Positions 46,287-56,597 of a stretch of DNA of 64,000 nucleotides are shown here, piece by piece. Made by a program: the position numbers and the translations under genes. Origin of the DNA: Bowmanella yangjiangensis (GTDB lineage Bacteria > Pseudomonadota > Gammaproteobacteria > Enterobacterales > Alteromonadaceae). The DNA lies in the NCBI RefSeq assembly GCF_017255015.1, contig NZ_JAFKCS010000019.1, forward strand, positions 1 through 64,000. Reading direction: 5' to 3'. The notes under the pieces are model-generated. The model saw nothing but the letters and a program-made list of their open reading frames with translations, was not told where the DNA came from and ran no database searches. Each line of letters starts with the position of its first letter. Positions within the stretch are counted from its first letter, which is position 1.

Positions 46287-48229
46287 CGCAAACCTCCAAG
46301 CCCAGATACCAGCAATATCAGTCCACACAACATATACAAATGGCTGGCACCACCGGTTTGCGGCAAGCTCAACGGGCCACTGTCTGGCAACGCATTGGAC
46401 ACTTGTGCATCTTGCTCGGCAGGCGTGACGCCAGGGGTGTCATCCACCGCCACAAAGGCCGTAAAGGGACTAAGTAGTTGGAATGCCAAGGCCAGTTCCT
46501 GCACTTGTTGTTTAACCTGCTCCTGGGGATGGTAAAGCAGCAGGGATTTGATCTGCTGTCGCGCCCACAGTCTGGCAATGCTGTCGCCCTGGCTATGCTC
46601 AGTGGATGCCAAATTAACCAGCAGTGGCCCGAGCGGGGTTTGGCCTTGCACACTGACTGAAGCATTCTCAGTTGGCAGCTTAGCAGCAACCATCAGAGGC
46701 TGGCCAAAATACAGGTCGGGCAAAGGATTTGGCCAAAATGCCAGGGCCTGCCCGGCACTGCTGAGTGACAGGTTGGTAATGGCCGGATGCTGCAGAGCTT
46801 TAAACAGTTGCTGCATCTTGTCCTGCACTTCATGGCTGCTGCCAATAAAAGTGTATGCGCCGCGCCCGGTATCGGCTGCGCGGGTCATAAACAGACTATT
46901 GGGAGCGCTGCCGATGCCCACCGTAAATAAACGGCTGTCACCCAATTGTGCCTGAATTTGGGTAAACAAAGCTGCTTCGTTACTGACACTGCCATCGGTC
47001 AAGAACACCACTTGGCGTACCCTGTCCGAATGCTGCTGACCGTCCAGCACGGCATCCAGCGCCTGAGCTATTTCGGTGCCGCCATCCGCTTCCAGGCTGT
47101 GCACAAAGCCACGGGCCAAGGCCAGATTAGCGGGATTTACTGCCAAGCTCTGTAAGCTAAGAAATTCAAGTTGGTTGTCAAAACCGATAATGTTAAAGCT
47201 ATCTTGCTTGTCCAGCAGGGTCAGGCCGTACAGCAGCGCCTGTTTAGCCTGCTTCATCGACTTGCCATGCATAGAGCCGGAGGTATCAATGACAAACACC
47301 GTCTCGCGCGGCAAACTGGCGGTGGCGGTAAAGCTGTCGGCCGGTGGTACCAGCATGACCAGACCATAGTGTTCCCCTTGGCTGGTTTGCTGTGTTATCA
47401 ACGCGGCCTGAGCCTGAGCGCCTAGCCTGGGGCGAAAGCTCAGCACAATATCCTGATTCAGCTTGGTATCCTGCAAGGCCAGTTGATAATGACCCAGGGC
47501 AGGGTTATCCAGACTGAACTCATGCTCGCCGCCCCTCACCTCGGCCAGTTCCAGACCGAGCTGTAAATCCAGGGTCAGGTTAAGACGGCTCTCTTGTGCG
47601 GGCTGCCTGGCGCCCCTAGGACTATAAAGGGGTGCCAGCCAACCAGCCGGCTGGCGCTCGGCGGTATCATCTTCTTGCTCACCGATTTGCATCACCATAG
47701 GGTGATAGCGGGGCGTGATGGTGGTAGGAAAGCGAATGGAGAACACCCCATCGACATAGCTCAGGGTTTCCTGATAACTCAGCTCAACGGATACCAACTG
47801 ACCAGGTTCAATATTGGCCACATCGGTGACGAACATATTGGCCCGTTGCTGGCGCACCAGCGCGGCTTTTTTACCTTCGGCTTTGGCCTGCTGATAGGTG
47901 CGTTCGGCTTCGGCTTTTTTGTCGATAACACCGCGAATGCGCCGCTCTCCCAGCTTGAGTGTCATAGCATACACTGCGCTTTCGTCCGGTAACGGAAATA
48001 CATAACGGCCATTCACTGCGAACGGGTTGTCGTTACGAAAGTGCTGCACCACCTTAACCTGATTGATCAAGCCCACCGCCTGCATATTGACCTCAGTGTT
48101 CAACATCAACCCCGGTGCCACAGACACCCCTTGTTGATTGAAAAGCTCCAGCCTGGCTGTTTGTGCCCATGCCATTGACGTTCCCAAGCAGGTCACCAGC
48201 ACTATTATGCTGCGCAGTAAAACCCCCAT
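46274..48229 (-). CDS. Sortase target protein with VIT and von Willebrand A domains and LPQTG signal
   Basis: 651 residues. Signal peptide (to about 22, SMAWA), VIT domain (about 25-155), a vWA domain with metal-site motif VIDTSGSM (about 309-316), and a C-terminal sorting signal: LPQTG at 622-626, a hydrophobic stretch (YMLCGLILLVSGLGG) and a terminal R-W-I-R. This matches the marine proteobacterial sortase target family. GGAGAAGG precedes the ATG. Presumed surface or envelope protein; binding partner unknown. Confidence 0.93.
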   Translation of the reverse strand: MGVLLRSIIVLVTCLGTSMAWAQTARLELFNQQGVSVAPGLMLNTEVNMQAVGLINQVKVVQHFRNDNPFAVNGRYVFPLPDESAVYAMTLKLGERRIRGVIDKKAEAERTYQQAKAEGKKAALVRQQRANMFVTDVANIEPGQLVSVELSYQETLSYVDGVFSIRFPTTITPRYHPMVMQIGEQEDDTAERQPAGWLAPLYSPRGARQPAQESRLNLTLDLQLGLELAEVRGGEHEFSLDNPALGHYQLALQDTKLNQDIVLSFRPRLGAQAQAALITQQTSQGEHYGLVMLVPPADSFTATASLPRETVFVIDTSGSMHGKSMKQAKQALLYGLTLLDKQDSFNIIGFDNQLEFLSLQSLAVNPANLALARGFVHSLEADGGTEIAQALDAVLDGQQHSDRVRQVVFLTDGSVSNEAALFTQIQAQLGDSRLFTVGIGSAPNSLFMTRAADTGRGAYTFIGSSHEVQDKMQQLFKALQHPAITNLSLSSAGQALAFWPNPLPDLYFGQPLMVAAKLPTENASVSVQGQTPLGPLLVNLASTEHSQGDSIARLWARQQIKSLLLYHPQEQVKQQVQELALAFQLLSPFTAFVAVDDTPGVTPAEQDAQVSNALPDSGPLSLPQTGGASHLYMLCGLILLVSGLGGLRWIR

Positions 48230-48364
48230 TTGCCTTCTCCATTCTGTTTACCATTCACTGAGTACTCAAATTTCAGCAAAGGCTTATGGCAAAAATGGCG
48301 GGCAATAGGGGCAATCCGCTGAACAATAGTGGCGAAAATATGGCAAGGCGCAGTTTCATTGAGA

Positions 48365-49621
48365 CTACTTACCCGGTGCAATAAACTGCTTACGGTAATC
48401 CACCACTTTTCCTAAGTAATGACGGGTTTCTTCGTATGGGAGTTCGCGCCGCAAGGTCTCATAAACCTGGGTGGGCGTCTGGCTATTAATTTGCTGCAAA
48501 GCGGCTTGGCGCTTTCCACCAAAGGCTTTGAATACGTTACCCGCGCCGGTGTTATACGCAGAAATGACACAATACTCGCGCGATACCTGATTTTGCACCT
48601 GCGCTAAATGTTGGTAAGTGAGGATGTGTAAGTAAGCCGCCCCAAGCTCGATGTTATTGCCAGCATTAAACAGGAAGTCCTTGCTTGGCATGTTGTCTTT
48701 GCCATGCGCCAGTTTATAGGCATCTCTGCCGCCACTTGAAGGTACTAACTGCATTAAACCGTAAGCTGGTACGGCGCTGACCGCAAAAGGATTGAAGTTA
48801 CTTTCAGCACGGATCATGGCGTAAATCAGATTGGCGCTGATTTGGTACTTCTCAGCATAACGCGCAACCAGCGGGCTGTATTTTCTAGCCTGTTCGTGAC
48901 TGAAATTATTGATAAGCCCAAACTGCACATAAGTGGCTTGCCTGACAGTACCGTCATCCAGCGTAAGCTCTCGCTGCTGACGCTTGTTGTGCAGTAAATA
49001 GTTGGCAAACTGTTCCGCAGAATCAGCATTATCGACCATCTTCCCCTGCGCATCGACAACCAATCCTGCCAGGTAGGGCGAATGTGCACTCGATAGCGTT
49101 ACAGTTTTATCGCTAAACAAGTCCACAGCTCGCGGGTCATCTGGGGTTAGTAGCGTAGTGACAATAGCATTTAACAAGCTCTTATCCGCTTCCGTTTGAT
49201 CCAACGTTTCCACCAGGATTTCACCCTTGTCGAAATCCACTATGGCGCGACTAAGATAATTTTGCGTGTACTTGACGTATTGCTTCTGGGTCGCCACGCG
49301 CAACTCGGCCTTGCCCCATTGCTGGCCGACGTTGCTGTGAAACAGCGCCAGTAAGCGCTTGAAGTCAGTTTTGACCTGATCCAGGTCGCGTAAGATAGCT
49401 TCCGGATCATCTTTGTAACGCTCAGCCCGTTGCCCCAGATTATCCTGCAATGCTTTACCAGGAGAATCACTGGCGGCGATGTCCGTGACTGTTCTAACCG
49501 TACTGCTTTTTACTGCAGACATAACCTTGCTGACTTCCTTCACCGAACCTTCGAATGTTGACTGACAACTGACCAGCATCAGGGACAAAGGCCCAAGCAA
49601 ACATATTTTGACAAACTTCAT
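48365..49621 (-). CDS. mltC: Membrane-bound lytic murein transglycosylase C
   Basis: Outer-membrane lipoprotein that cleaves peptidoglycan glycan strands to anhydromuropeptides. 418 residues from ATG 49621: lipobox LMLVSC (Cys about 18), an N-terminal DUF3393 domain, and a C-terminal SLT domain with the catalytic Glu in AMIRAESNFNPFAVS, then AYGLMQLVP and YNTGAGNV. An in-frame extension to 49750 would destroy the lipoprotein signal and is rejected. The usual mutY/yggX neighbours are absent. Confidence 0.94.
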   Translation of the reverse strand: MKFVKICLLGPLSLMLVSCQSTFEGSVKEVSKVMSAVKSSTVRTVTDIAASDSPGKALQDNLGQRAERYKDDPEAILRDLDQVKTDFKRLLALFHSNVGQQWGKAELRVATQKQYVKYTQNYLSRAIVDFDKGEILVETLDQTEADKSLLNAIVTTLLTPDDPRAVDLFSDKTVTLSSAHSPYLAGLVVDAQGKMVDNADSAEQFANYLLHNKRQQRELTLDDGTVRQATYVQFGLINNFSHEQARKYSPLVARYAEKYQISANLIYAMIRAESNFNPFAVSAVPAYGLMQLVPSSGGRDAYKLAHGKDNMPSKDFLFNAGNNIELGAAYLHILTYQHLAQVQNQVSREYCVISAYNTGAGNVFKAFGGKRQAALQQINSQTPTQVYETLRRELPYEETRHYLGKVVDYRKQFIAPGK

Positions 49622-49917
49622 CTCGGCAACTCTTCTATCTGTGGGCTTATTCCCCGTTTGGCACAAAATGACAATGTCTCTATCTGAATTACTGCACCTC
49701 CAGACACTGCCAATTTTCAAGGCCGCCAGTGTTTCAATTTTGCCCGGCAAAAAGTAGTAGTCGCCTGACCGCTTAATAAAAAATTAAGTAATTCATAACC
49801 TTCCGTGTAGCAGGAAGCGAGGTTGAACTGAAATATGCACCCATAAAGCGCAGGGGGTTTGCCACTGATGGCGGAATCACGGAAAATAGCCTGTCCCCCT
49901 TCCAGCCAAGATATCCG

Positions 49918-50835
49918 ATGACCGACCGTTCTGCGCAAACCGGTGTGCTGCTAGCTATAGCGGCTTACACCATGTGGGGCATAGCCCCTATGTACTTCAA
50001 GCTGCTGCTTGACGTACCGGCTCCCGATATTCTGTTACACCGTATTGTCTGGTCGATGCTGATCCTGCTGGTGTTGGTCTTGGCGTTGGGGCAATTACCC
50101 AAAGTGCGTCAGGCAATCAGTAACCCCAAGGTGATGAAAGTTCTGCTTATCTCAGGCCTGTTGCTGGGCGGCAACTGGCTGCTGTTTATCTGGGCTATCA
50201 ATAATGACCATCTGCTGGATGCCAGCCTGGGGTATTACATTAACCCCTTGCTAAATGTGGCATTGGGGCGAATTTTTCTCGGCGAGCGACTGCGCAAACT
50301 GCAAAAGTATGCGGTAGCCCTGGCATTATCCGGCGTGGTGATTCTGGTGGTGTCTTTCGGCCAGGTACCCTGGATTGCCCTGGCACTGGCGGGCAGCTTT
50401 GGTATTTATGGGTTGCTACGTAAGCAGGTAGCGGTAGACTCGCTGCCCGGCTTGATGCTGGAAACCCTGTTGATGATGCCCTTTGCTATCGCTTATTGGA
50501 TTTGGCTGGCCAGCCCGGCCAGTAATATGTTCGCCAATAGCTGGGATATGAACAGCATACTGATCTGTGCCGGTATCGTCACCACCGCGCCGCTGCTGTG
50601 TTTTACCGCCGCAGCCAGACGTATTATGTACTCCACTTTGGGCTTTTTTCAGTACATCGGGCCAAGCATTATGTTTGTGCTGGCGGTGTTTTTGTACAAC
50701 GAGCCACTGCATCAGGAAAGGCTGATTACCTTTGCGCTGGTCTGGGCCGGCCTGGCATTATTCAGCTTTGATTCTTACCGACATTTTCGCAACAACCGCA
50801 AAGCCATGAAGCTAAAACTGGTGAGCCAGGAATAA
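49918..50835 (+). CDS. rarD: EamA-family transporter RarD
   Basis: Inner-membrane protein of the drug/metabolite transporter superfamily; the natural substrate is not established. 305 residues with about ten hydrophobic segments, opening with GVLLAIAAYTMWGIAPMYFKLL and including NWLLFIWAINNDHLLDASLGYYINPL, hallmarks of RarD. Divergent from mltC; 296 bases between them show no recognised element. No clear ribosome site before the ATG. Confidence 0.92.
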   Translation: MTDRSAQTGVLLAIAAYTMWGIAPMYFKLLLDVPAPDILLHRIVWSMLILLVLVLALGQLPKVRQAISNPKVMKVLLISGLLLGGNWLLFIWAINNDHLLDASLGYYINPLLNVALGRIFLGERLRKLQKYAVALALSGVVILVVSFGQVPWIALALAGSFGIYGLLRKQVAVDSLPGLMLETLLMMPFAIAYWIWLASPASNMFANSWDMNSILICAGIVTTAPLLCFTAAARRIMYSTLGFFQYIGPSIMFVLAVFLYNEPLHQERLITFALVWAGLALFSFDSYRHFRNNRKAMKLKLVSQE

Positions 50836-50846
50836 AGCTTTTCCAA

Positions 50847-50868
50847 CACGCCGGCTTAAGCCGGCGTG
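50847..50868. repeat. Perfect 22-base palindrome at the rarD/uvrD junction
   Basis: CACGCCGGCTT and its exact reverse complement meet at 50857/50858. The uvrD stop codon TAA (50856-50858) lies at the centre. Neither side has a T tract, so termination here would be Rho-dependent or processing-based, or the stem protects the 3' ends. Confidence 0.7.
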
Positions 50869-53027
50869 AGTCTGGCGTAAGCTAATACCAGCCATTTGCT
50901 GCCTACATCACTGAAATTCACTTGCACCCTGGCGTGTTCGCCAGAACCTTCGTAATTCAGCACCGTACCTTCGCCAAATTTAGGATGCAGTACCCGCTGT
51001 CCCAATTGAAAACCTGTGCTTTCAAAGGCCATATGTGAGGTGGCCGGGATAAAGCGGTTTTGTACCGGCCGGGAAACCTGAGTGGCACGCAGGCGGATTT
51101 CTTCGATGCAGTCAGATGGGATCTCGCGAATAAAGCGCGATGGGGTATGGTACTTGTCCTGCCCGTAGAGGCGGCGGCTTTCCGCGTAAGTGATATAAAG
51201 CTTCTGCATGGCGCGGGTCATTCCCACATAGCAAAGCCGACGCTCTTCTTCTAAACGCCCAGGTTCTTCGTTGCTCATTTGGCTGGGGAACATGCCTTCT
51301 TCCACCCCGGCAATCACCACCAGTGGAAATTCCAGGCCTTTGGCACTGTGCATGGTCATCATTTGCACCGCATCCTGATGGCTGTCGGCTTGGGTTTCCC
51401 CGGCCTCCAACGAGGCATGGGCCAAAAAGGCCGATAACGGCGTCATACTTTCGGCTTCATCCGGGGCAACAAACTGCTTACAGGCGGTCACCAGTTCTTC
51501 CAGGTTCTCTATGCGGGCCTGGGCCTTCTCGCCTTTTTCGGCCTGGTACATGGCGTACAAGCCCGAGGCCTTGATGGCTAAGTCGGCCTGCTGTTCCAGG
51601 GCCAGACCAGGCAACTCTTCCTGTAGCTTAAGCACCAGATCCACAAAGCCCTGTAAAGCATTGGCAGCACGGCCGGACAAACGTTTTTCCCGTAGCATCA
51701 ATAAGGCCGCTTGCCACATGGACTGCTCGGTGGCCCTGGCCACTTCACGTACCTGTTCCAAAGTTCGTTCACCTATACCGCGGGCTGGGGTATTCACCAC
51801 CCGCTCAAACGCGGCATCATCGAGCGGCTGGTTGGCCATACGCAAATAGCCCAGCGCATCTTTGATTTCCTGGCGCTCGAAGAAGCGCAGACCGCCATAA
51901 ATGCGATAAGCCAGGCCTTCATGCAGCATGCCCTCTTCCAGTACACGCGACTGGGCGTTATTTCGATACAACACCGCGCAGTCACTTAAGGCACCGCCTT
52001 TCTCCTGCCAGCTACGAATTTGCGACACAATAAAACGGGCTTCATCCAATTCATTAAAACCGGCATACAGTGAAATGGGTTCCCCTTCGCTGCCTTCGGT
52101 CCAGAGTTCTTTACCCAGACGTCCGCTGTTATTTTCGATCACTGTGTTGGCGGCTTTGAGGATCTTGCCGGTAGAACGGTAGTTCTGCTCGAGTCGAATG
52201 GTGGTGGCGCCGTCAAAGTCGCGTAAAAAATGCTGGATATTATCCACGTTGGCGCCGCGCCAGCCGTAGATAGACTGGTCATCATCACCCACAATCATCA
52301 TGTTGTTGGTAGGGCAGGCCAGCAGGCGCAACCAGGCGTATTGGATGTTGTTGGTATCCTGAAACTCGTCCACCAGAATGGCGCGAAAACGCTGCTGATA
52401 ATGCTGCAAGATACGAGGGTGATTCACCCACAGCTCATGCGCCCGCAGCAACAGTTCGGCGAAATCAATTAAACCAGCCCGGTCACAAGTGTCCTGGTAA
52501 ACCTGATAAATCTCGCGCATTTTGGTTTGCGACGGGTCACCATGAGTTTCAATGTGCTGAGGACGCAAACCCTCGTCTTTATTGCCGTTGATATACCACT
52601 GAATGGATTTAGGCGACCAATGCTTCTCATCCAGATTCATGCTTTTCAACACCCTGCGGATCAAACGATGCTGATCATCAGAATCCAGGATCTGAAAGTT
52701 TTCAGGTAAACCGGCTTCCTGATAATGAGTGCGCAATAATCTGTGCGCCAAGCCATGGAAAGTGCCAATCCACATGCCCTGTAAAGAGGAACGCATCAGG
52801 CTTTCTACCCTCGAACGCATTTCTCTGGCGGCTTTATTGGTAAAGGTCACGGCCAGAATGCCAAAGGGCGAAATCCCCTCCACATCCATCAGCCAGGCCA
52901 TGCGATGCACCAGTACCCGGGTTTTACCGCTGCCTGCACCGGCCAACACCAGCATGTCACTGGGCGGTGCGGCTACCGCTTGACGTTGTTTGTCGTTCAG
53001 GGAGTCGAGTAAGGCTGATACATCCAT
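50856..53027 (-). CDS. uvrD: DNA helicase II UvrD
   Basis: Superfamily 1A 3'-5' helicase for nucleotide excision and mismatch repair. 723 residues starting MDVSALLDSLNDKQRQAVAAP, nearly the E. coli N-terminus, so ATG 53027 is chosen over 53042. Walker [46 protein letters not shown] and the C-terminal Tudor-like RVLHPKFGEGTVLNYEG are present. A LexA box precedes it. Confidence 0.97.
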   Translation of the reverse strand: MDVSALLDSLNDKQRQAVAAPPSDMLVLAGAGSGKTRVLVHRMAWLMDVEGISPFGILAVTFTNKAAREMRSRVESLMRSSLQGMWIGTFHGLAHRLLRTHYQEAGLPENFQILDSDDQHRLIRRVLKSMNLDEKHWSPKSIQWYINGNKDEGLRPQHIETHGDPSQTKMREIYQVYQDTCDRAGLIDFAELLLRAHELWVNHPRILQHYQQRFRAILVDEFQDTNNIQYAWLRLLACPTNNMMIVGDDDQSIYGWRGANVDNIQHFLRDFDGATTIRLEQNYRSTGKILKAANTVIENNSGRLGKELWTEGSEGEPISLYAGFNELDEARFIVSQIRSWQEKGGALSDCAVLYRNNAQSRVLEEGMLHEGLAYRIYGGLRFFERQEIKDALGYLRMANQPLDDAAFERVVNTPARGIGERTLEQVREVARATEQSMWQAALLMLREKRLSGRAANALQGFVDLVLKLQEELPGLALEQQADLAIKASGLYAMYQAEKGEKAQARIENLEELVTACKQFVAPDEAESMTPLSAFLAHASLEAGETQADSHQDAVQMMTMHSAKGLEFPLVVIAGVEEGMFPSQMSNEEPGRLEEERRLCYVGMTRAMQKLYITYAESRRLYGQDKYHTPSRFIREIPSDCIEEIRLRATQVSRPVQNRFIPATSHMAFESTGFQLGQRVLHPKFGEGTVLNYEGSGEHARVQVNFSDVGSKWLVLAYARLTPA

Positions 53028-53072
53028 CGTTTTAACGCGCAAATCTGAGATAGCGCCAGTATACCAGCCATA

Positions 53073-53088
53073 CTGTATTTTTATACAT
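53073..53088 (-). promoter_or_regulatory. LexA (SOS) box upstream of uvrD
   Basis: The sequence CTGTATTTTTATACAT (read on the plus strand) matches the gammaproteobacterial SOS box CTGT-N8-ACAG at all but the last base, extended by TA on the left. It is 46 bases before the uvrD start, overlapping where a -35 would sit; a -10 candidate TATACT is at 53058-53063 (minus). uvrD is an SOS gene in E. coli. Confidence 0.75.
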
Positions 53089-53192
53089 TCATTTGCCCTG
53101 GCATTTATTTACAACGGATTTACACCGCAATGTTCTTTTTTTCACCATCCTCAGATACGCTTTAAGCTTCATAACGTTGCGGAGCTTTTTAC

Positions 53193-53657
53193 ATGATCAG
53201 CTTTACCTTAAATGGAACCCAAAGGCAGTATCAGGGTGACCCCAATCAACCGCTACTCTGGTATGTAAGAGATGAGCTGAATTTAACCGGCAGCAAATTC
53301 GGCTGCGGTGTAGCCCAATGTGGAGCTTGTACTATGCATGTAAATGGTCAGCCGGTGCGCGCTTGCAGCACACCTATGGCGGCCGTGCAAAATGCCAGCA
53401 TCACCACCATTGAAGGTTTGGACAGCGTTGCAGGTAAAGCCATACAGCATGCCTGGCAACGCCTCGATGTGGTGCAATGTGGCTACTGTCAGTCTGGGCA
53501 GATCATGTCGGCCACGGCCCTACTGCAAAATAATCCCAGCCCATCCGATCAGGATATTGACCAAGCCATGCAGGGCAACCTATGCCGCTGTGCCACCTAC
53601 CACCGTATTCGCCAGGCTATTCACCAGGCCGCAGACGATCTGGCCAGGGAGGTATAG
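53193..53657 (+). CDS. Isoquinoline 1-oxidoreductase-type alpha subunit, 2x[2Fe-2S]
   Basis: Small iron-sulfur subunit of a molybdenum hydroxylase (aldehyde or N-heterocycle oxidising). 154 residues: plant-ferredoxin-type cluster CGVAQCGACTMHVNGQPVRAC (about 37-59) and the second cluster C-GYC...CRC (about 96-133). GGAG precedes ATG 53193. The beta subunit follows after a 2-base gap. The true substrate is not known. Confidence 0.92.
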   Translation: MISFTLNGTQRQYQGDPNQPLLWYVRDELNLTGSKFGCGVAQCGACTMHVNGQPVRACSTPMAAVQNASITTIEGLDSVAGKAIQHAWQRLDVVQCGYCQSGQIMSATALLQNNPSPSDQDIDQAMQGNLCRCATYHRIRQAIHQAADDLAREV

Positions 53658-53659
53658 TG

Positions 53660-55819
53660 ATGAAGTCTCTCAACTCAACATCGATGGACCGCCGTCAGTT
53701 TCTTAAGGTCACCAGTCTGGCGGGCGTAGGTTTTGCCATAGGACCGGTTGGTTTTGCCAATGCTGCTGACCAGAATAAGCATCAAAGCCTGGGCAATTTT
53801 GTTCGCATCAGTAAAGACAATCTGGTCACAGTGATCATTAAACACCTGGATAAAGGTCAGGGTGTGACTACCGGTCTCACCGCCATTGTAGCGGAAGAAT
53901 TGGATGCGGATTGGCAGCAAATGCGCTGGGAATTTGCACCGGCCGATGCCGAGCGCTATAACAATCTGTTCTTTGGCAAATTCCAGGGCACAGGCGGATC
54001 CACGTCGGTTGCCAACTCCTGGATGCAGCTTCGTCAAGCCGGTGCTGCAGCACGCGCCATGTTGGTTGATGCAGCGGCCAAAGTGTGGGGCGAGGACGCC
54101 GCGTCACTGCGCACCCAAGCTGGCAAAGTCATTAATGCCTCAGGTAAGCAGCTCAGTTATGGTGAACTGGCCGAGCTGGCTGGTACCCAGCCCATTCCTG
54201 CCGAGCCCGTGCTGAAAACCCCGGATCAGTTCCGTATTATTGGTCAGCATATTCCGCGCATCGACAGCCCGGAGAAAACCACAGGAAAGGCCATATACAC
54301 TATTGATGTGCGCCGACCTGGCATGTTGCACGCTGTGGTACTGCATGCCCCCAAATTTGGTGCAGTGCTGAAAACGGTGGATGACAGCGCGGCCAAAAAA
54401 GTACCGGGTGTAAAAGCTGTGGTGCGTATTGAGCGAGGTATTGCGGTGCTGGCCACCAGCCACTGGAGCGCTCTGCAAGGACGCAATGCACTGATAGCCC
54501 AGTGGGATGAGAGCCAGGCGGAAACACGCAGCTCCTCAACCTTATGGGATGAATACCGGGCACTGCTGGCTAAGCCCGGTCATGTGGTGCGCGAGGACGG
54601 CGATGCAGATAAGGCATTAGCCAACAGCAATAACAAACTATCCCTGACCTTTGAATTACCTTTTTTGGCCCACGCCACCATGGAACCTCTGAATTGTGTA
54701 GTGGAGCTTGTCGACAACCAGTGCCAGATCTGGACTGGCTCACAAATGCCGACCGTAGATAAAATGGTGGCCGCACAGATTGTCGGTCTACCACCTGAGC
54801 AGTTGCAAATTCATACCCAGCTGGCGGGCGGCAGTTTTGGTCGACGTGCCAGCCCCAATGCGGATTATGTGGCAGAAGCCTGTATGATTGCCAAGGCCAT
54901 TAATGGCAGCGCCCCCGTCAGCCTGCAATGGAGCCGTGAAGATGATATGAAAGCTGGCTATTACCGCCCCATGGCCCTGCATCAATTCCACGCCGCATTA
55001 GATGCGGAGGGAAAACCAGTGGCCTGGCATCAGCGAGTGGTCAGCCAGTCCATTATGCGTGGCACACCATTTGAGGGTATGGTGCGAGGACCCATCGACC
55101 CGACAATGGTCGAAGGCGGCTCGACCTTGCCTTACGCCATTGCCAATCTGAAAGTTGACGCCCACGAGCATAAAAGTGGCATTCCTACTTTATGGTGGCG
55201 TTCGGTAGGCCACAGCCATAATGCTTACGTTACCGAGGTATTTATGGATGAAGTGGCAAGACTGGGAGGACAAGACCCGCTGACGCTGCGCCTTGCCTTA
55301 CTGGCCAACCACCCGCGACACGCCGGTGTGTTAAAGCTAGCCGCCGAAAAGGCTGGATGGGGGAAAGCCTTGCCAGACAATCAGGCCATGGGCCTGGCGG
55401 TACACGAGTCTTTCAATAGTTTTGTCGCCCAGGTGGCTTTAGTGACTATGCATCAGGATGGCACCTACAAGGTCAATAAAATAGTCTGCGCTGTGGATTG
55501 TGGTATAGCCATTACCCCGGATGTGATTAAAGCCCAGATGGAAGGCGGCATAGGTTATGGACTGGGTGCCGCCATGGGTGAGGCCATCACGGTTAAAGAG
55601 GGGGCAGTGGAGCAGAATAACTTCTATGACTATCTACCCATGCGCATTCAGCACATGCCAGACGTGGAAGTCCATATCCTGGCTTCCGACCAGGCCCCTA
55701 CAGGGGTCGGCGAACCAGGCCTGCCTCCTGCGGCACCTGCGGTGGCTAATGCCTTGCGTAAATTTTTAAAAGGCCCGTTAACCAAACTACCTTTCGGTAC
55801 TAAGTTAGATTTAGCCTGA
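53660..55819 (+). CDS. Isoquinoline 1-oxidoreductase-type beta subunit, molybdopterin-binding, Tat-exported
   Basis: 719 residues. Twin-arginine signal [16 protein letters not shown] (Arg11-Arg12) then the xanthine-dehydrogenase-family Moco-binding domains, with [30 protein letters not shown] and the C-terminal [14 protein letters not shown] carrying the presumed catalytic Glu. ATG 53660 is preceded by GGGAGG in the end of the alpha gene, so a longer frame from 53582 is rejected. No cytochrome subunit or maturation factor gene is adjacent, unlike some three-gene versions. Confidence 0.92.
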   Translation: MKSLNSTSMDRRQFLKVTSLAGVGFAIGPVGFANAADQNKHQSLGNFVRISKDNLVTVIIKHLDKGQGVTTGLTAIVAEELDADWQQMRWEFAPADAERYNNLFFGKFQGTGGSTSVANSWMQLRQAGAAARAMLVDAAAKVWGEDAASLRTQAGKVINASGKQLSYGELAELAGTQPIPAEPVLKTPDQFRIIGQHIPRIDSPEKTTGKAIYTIDVRRPGMLHAVVLHAPKFGAVLKTVDDSAAKKVPGVKAVVRIERGIAVLATSHWSALQGRNALIAQWDESQAETRSSSTLWDEYRALLAKPGHVVREDGDADKALANSNNKLSLTFELPFLAHATMEPLNCVVELVDNQCQIWTGSQMPTVDKMVAAQIVGLPPEQLQIHTQLAGGSFGRRASPNADYVAEACMIAKAINGSAPVSLQWSREDDMKAGYYRPMALHQFHAALDAEGKPVAWHQRVVSQSIMRGTPFEGMVRGPIDPTMVEGGSTLPYAIANLKVDAHEHKSGIPTLWWRSVGHSHNAYVTEVFMDEVARLGGQDPLTLRLALLANHPRHAGVLKLAAEKAGWGKALPDNQAMGLAVHESFNSFVAQVALVTMHQDGTYKVNKIVCAVDCGIAITPDVIKAQMEGGIGYGLGAAMGEAITVKEGAVEQNNFYDYLPMRIQHMPDVEVHILASDQAPTGVGEPGLPPAAPAVANALRKFLKGPLTKLPFGTKLDLA

Positions 55820-55835
55820 ACACTACCGGCATACC

Positions 55836-55861
55836 GGGCTGAAAAATATTTTTTTCAGCCC
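55836..55861 (+). terminator. Hairpin terminator after the molybdenum hydroxylase genes
   Basis: GGGCTGAAAAA (55836-55846) / TTTTTCAGCCC (55851-55861). The T-rich arm forms part of the stem; it can act as a terminator for the plus strand. Confidence 0.7.
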
Positions 55862-55994
55862 CTCTTGTCGACCTATCAGCCGCCCGCATAGAATCTGTCG
55901 TTGGCGTTTTACGGCGACACCTTCAGTGTGTTGTCTGCCAGGTCAAACTGCCCACCTTTTTTGATTGTTACTGTCATTTTTTTGCGGAGTCTAT

Positions 55995-56597
55995 ATGCAA
56001 AGACTGCGGGATCTATCGCGTCTTGTTGAGGCTGTGTATGGCGAACTCGATCATACCTTTGGCACTTATCAACGAAACTCAGGGCTGACCTGTCGGCCAG
56101 GCTGCGGTGCTTGCTGCAATAATCCGGAGATTGATGCCACGGCCCTGGAAATGTTGCCGTTGGCCCTGGAAATATACGACCAGGGCAAAGCGGAACAAAT
56201 GCTGGACGAACTTGCGGCCTATTCCGGCTTTAACTGCTTTCATTATGTTCGCCACTCACTGGATGCAACACAGGGGCAGTGTGGGGTATATCAGCATCGC
56301 CCGGCCATTTGCCGCATGTTTGGTGCTGCCGCAGTGAGAAATAAGCAAGCCGGGATGCGTTTGTCCGTGTGCAAAACCATCAAGGAAGACAAGGAACATC
56401 CTTATCAACAAGCGCTTATCACTATGCTTAGCGAACCAGCCCCCAGCATTGCCGCAGGCAAGGACAGGGTCAGAAGCCTGGACTACGAACTGGGCAAGCG
56501 GGATCTGCCGATTAATCAGGCGCTCAAAGTGGCATTGGAAAGGGTATTGTTTGTCGCCTATTACAGCGGTTTTGAACAAAGCGAAGAAGTCGCCTAG
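55995..56597 (+). CDS. YkgJ family CxxxCC-type protein
   Basis: 200 residues. Eight conserved-looking cysteines, among them CRPGCGACC (about 30-38), GFNCF, QCGVY, ICRMFG and SVCKT, the pattern of the zinc/iron-chelating YkgJ (CxxCxxCC) family of unknown function; a metal or Fe-S site is likely. GGAG precedes ATG 55995; the frame is open upstream to 55965. It ends four bases inside the convergent yigB. Confidence 0.85.
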   Translation: MQRLRDLSRLVEAVYGELDHTFGTYQRNSGLTCRPGCGACCNNPEIDATALEMLPLALEIYDQGKAEQMLDELAAYSGFNCFHYVRHSLDATQGQCGVYQHRPAICRMFGAAAVRNKQAGMRLSVCKTIKEDKEHPYQQALITMLSEPAPSIAAGKDRVRSLDYELGKRDLPINQALKVALERVLFVAYYSGFEQSEEVA

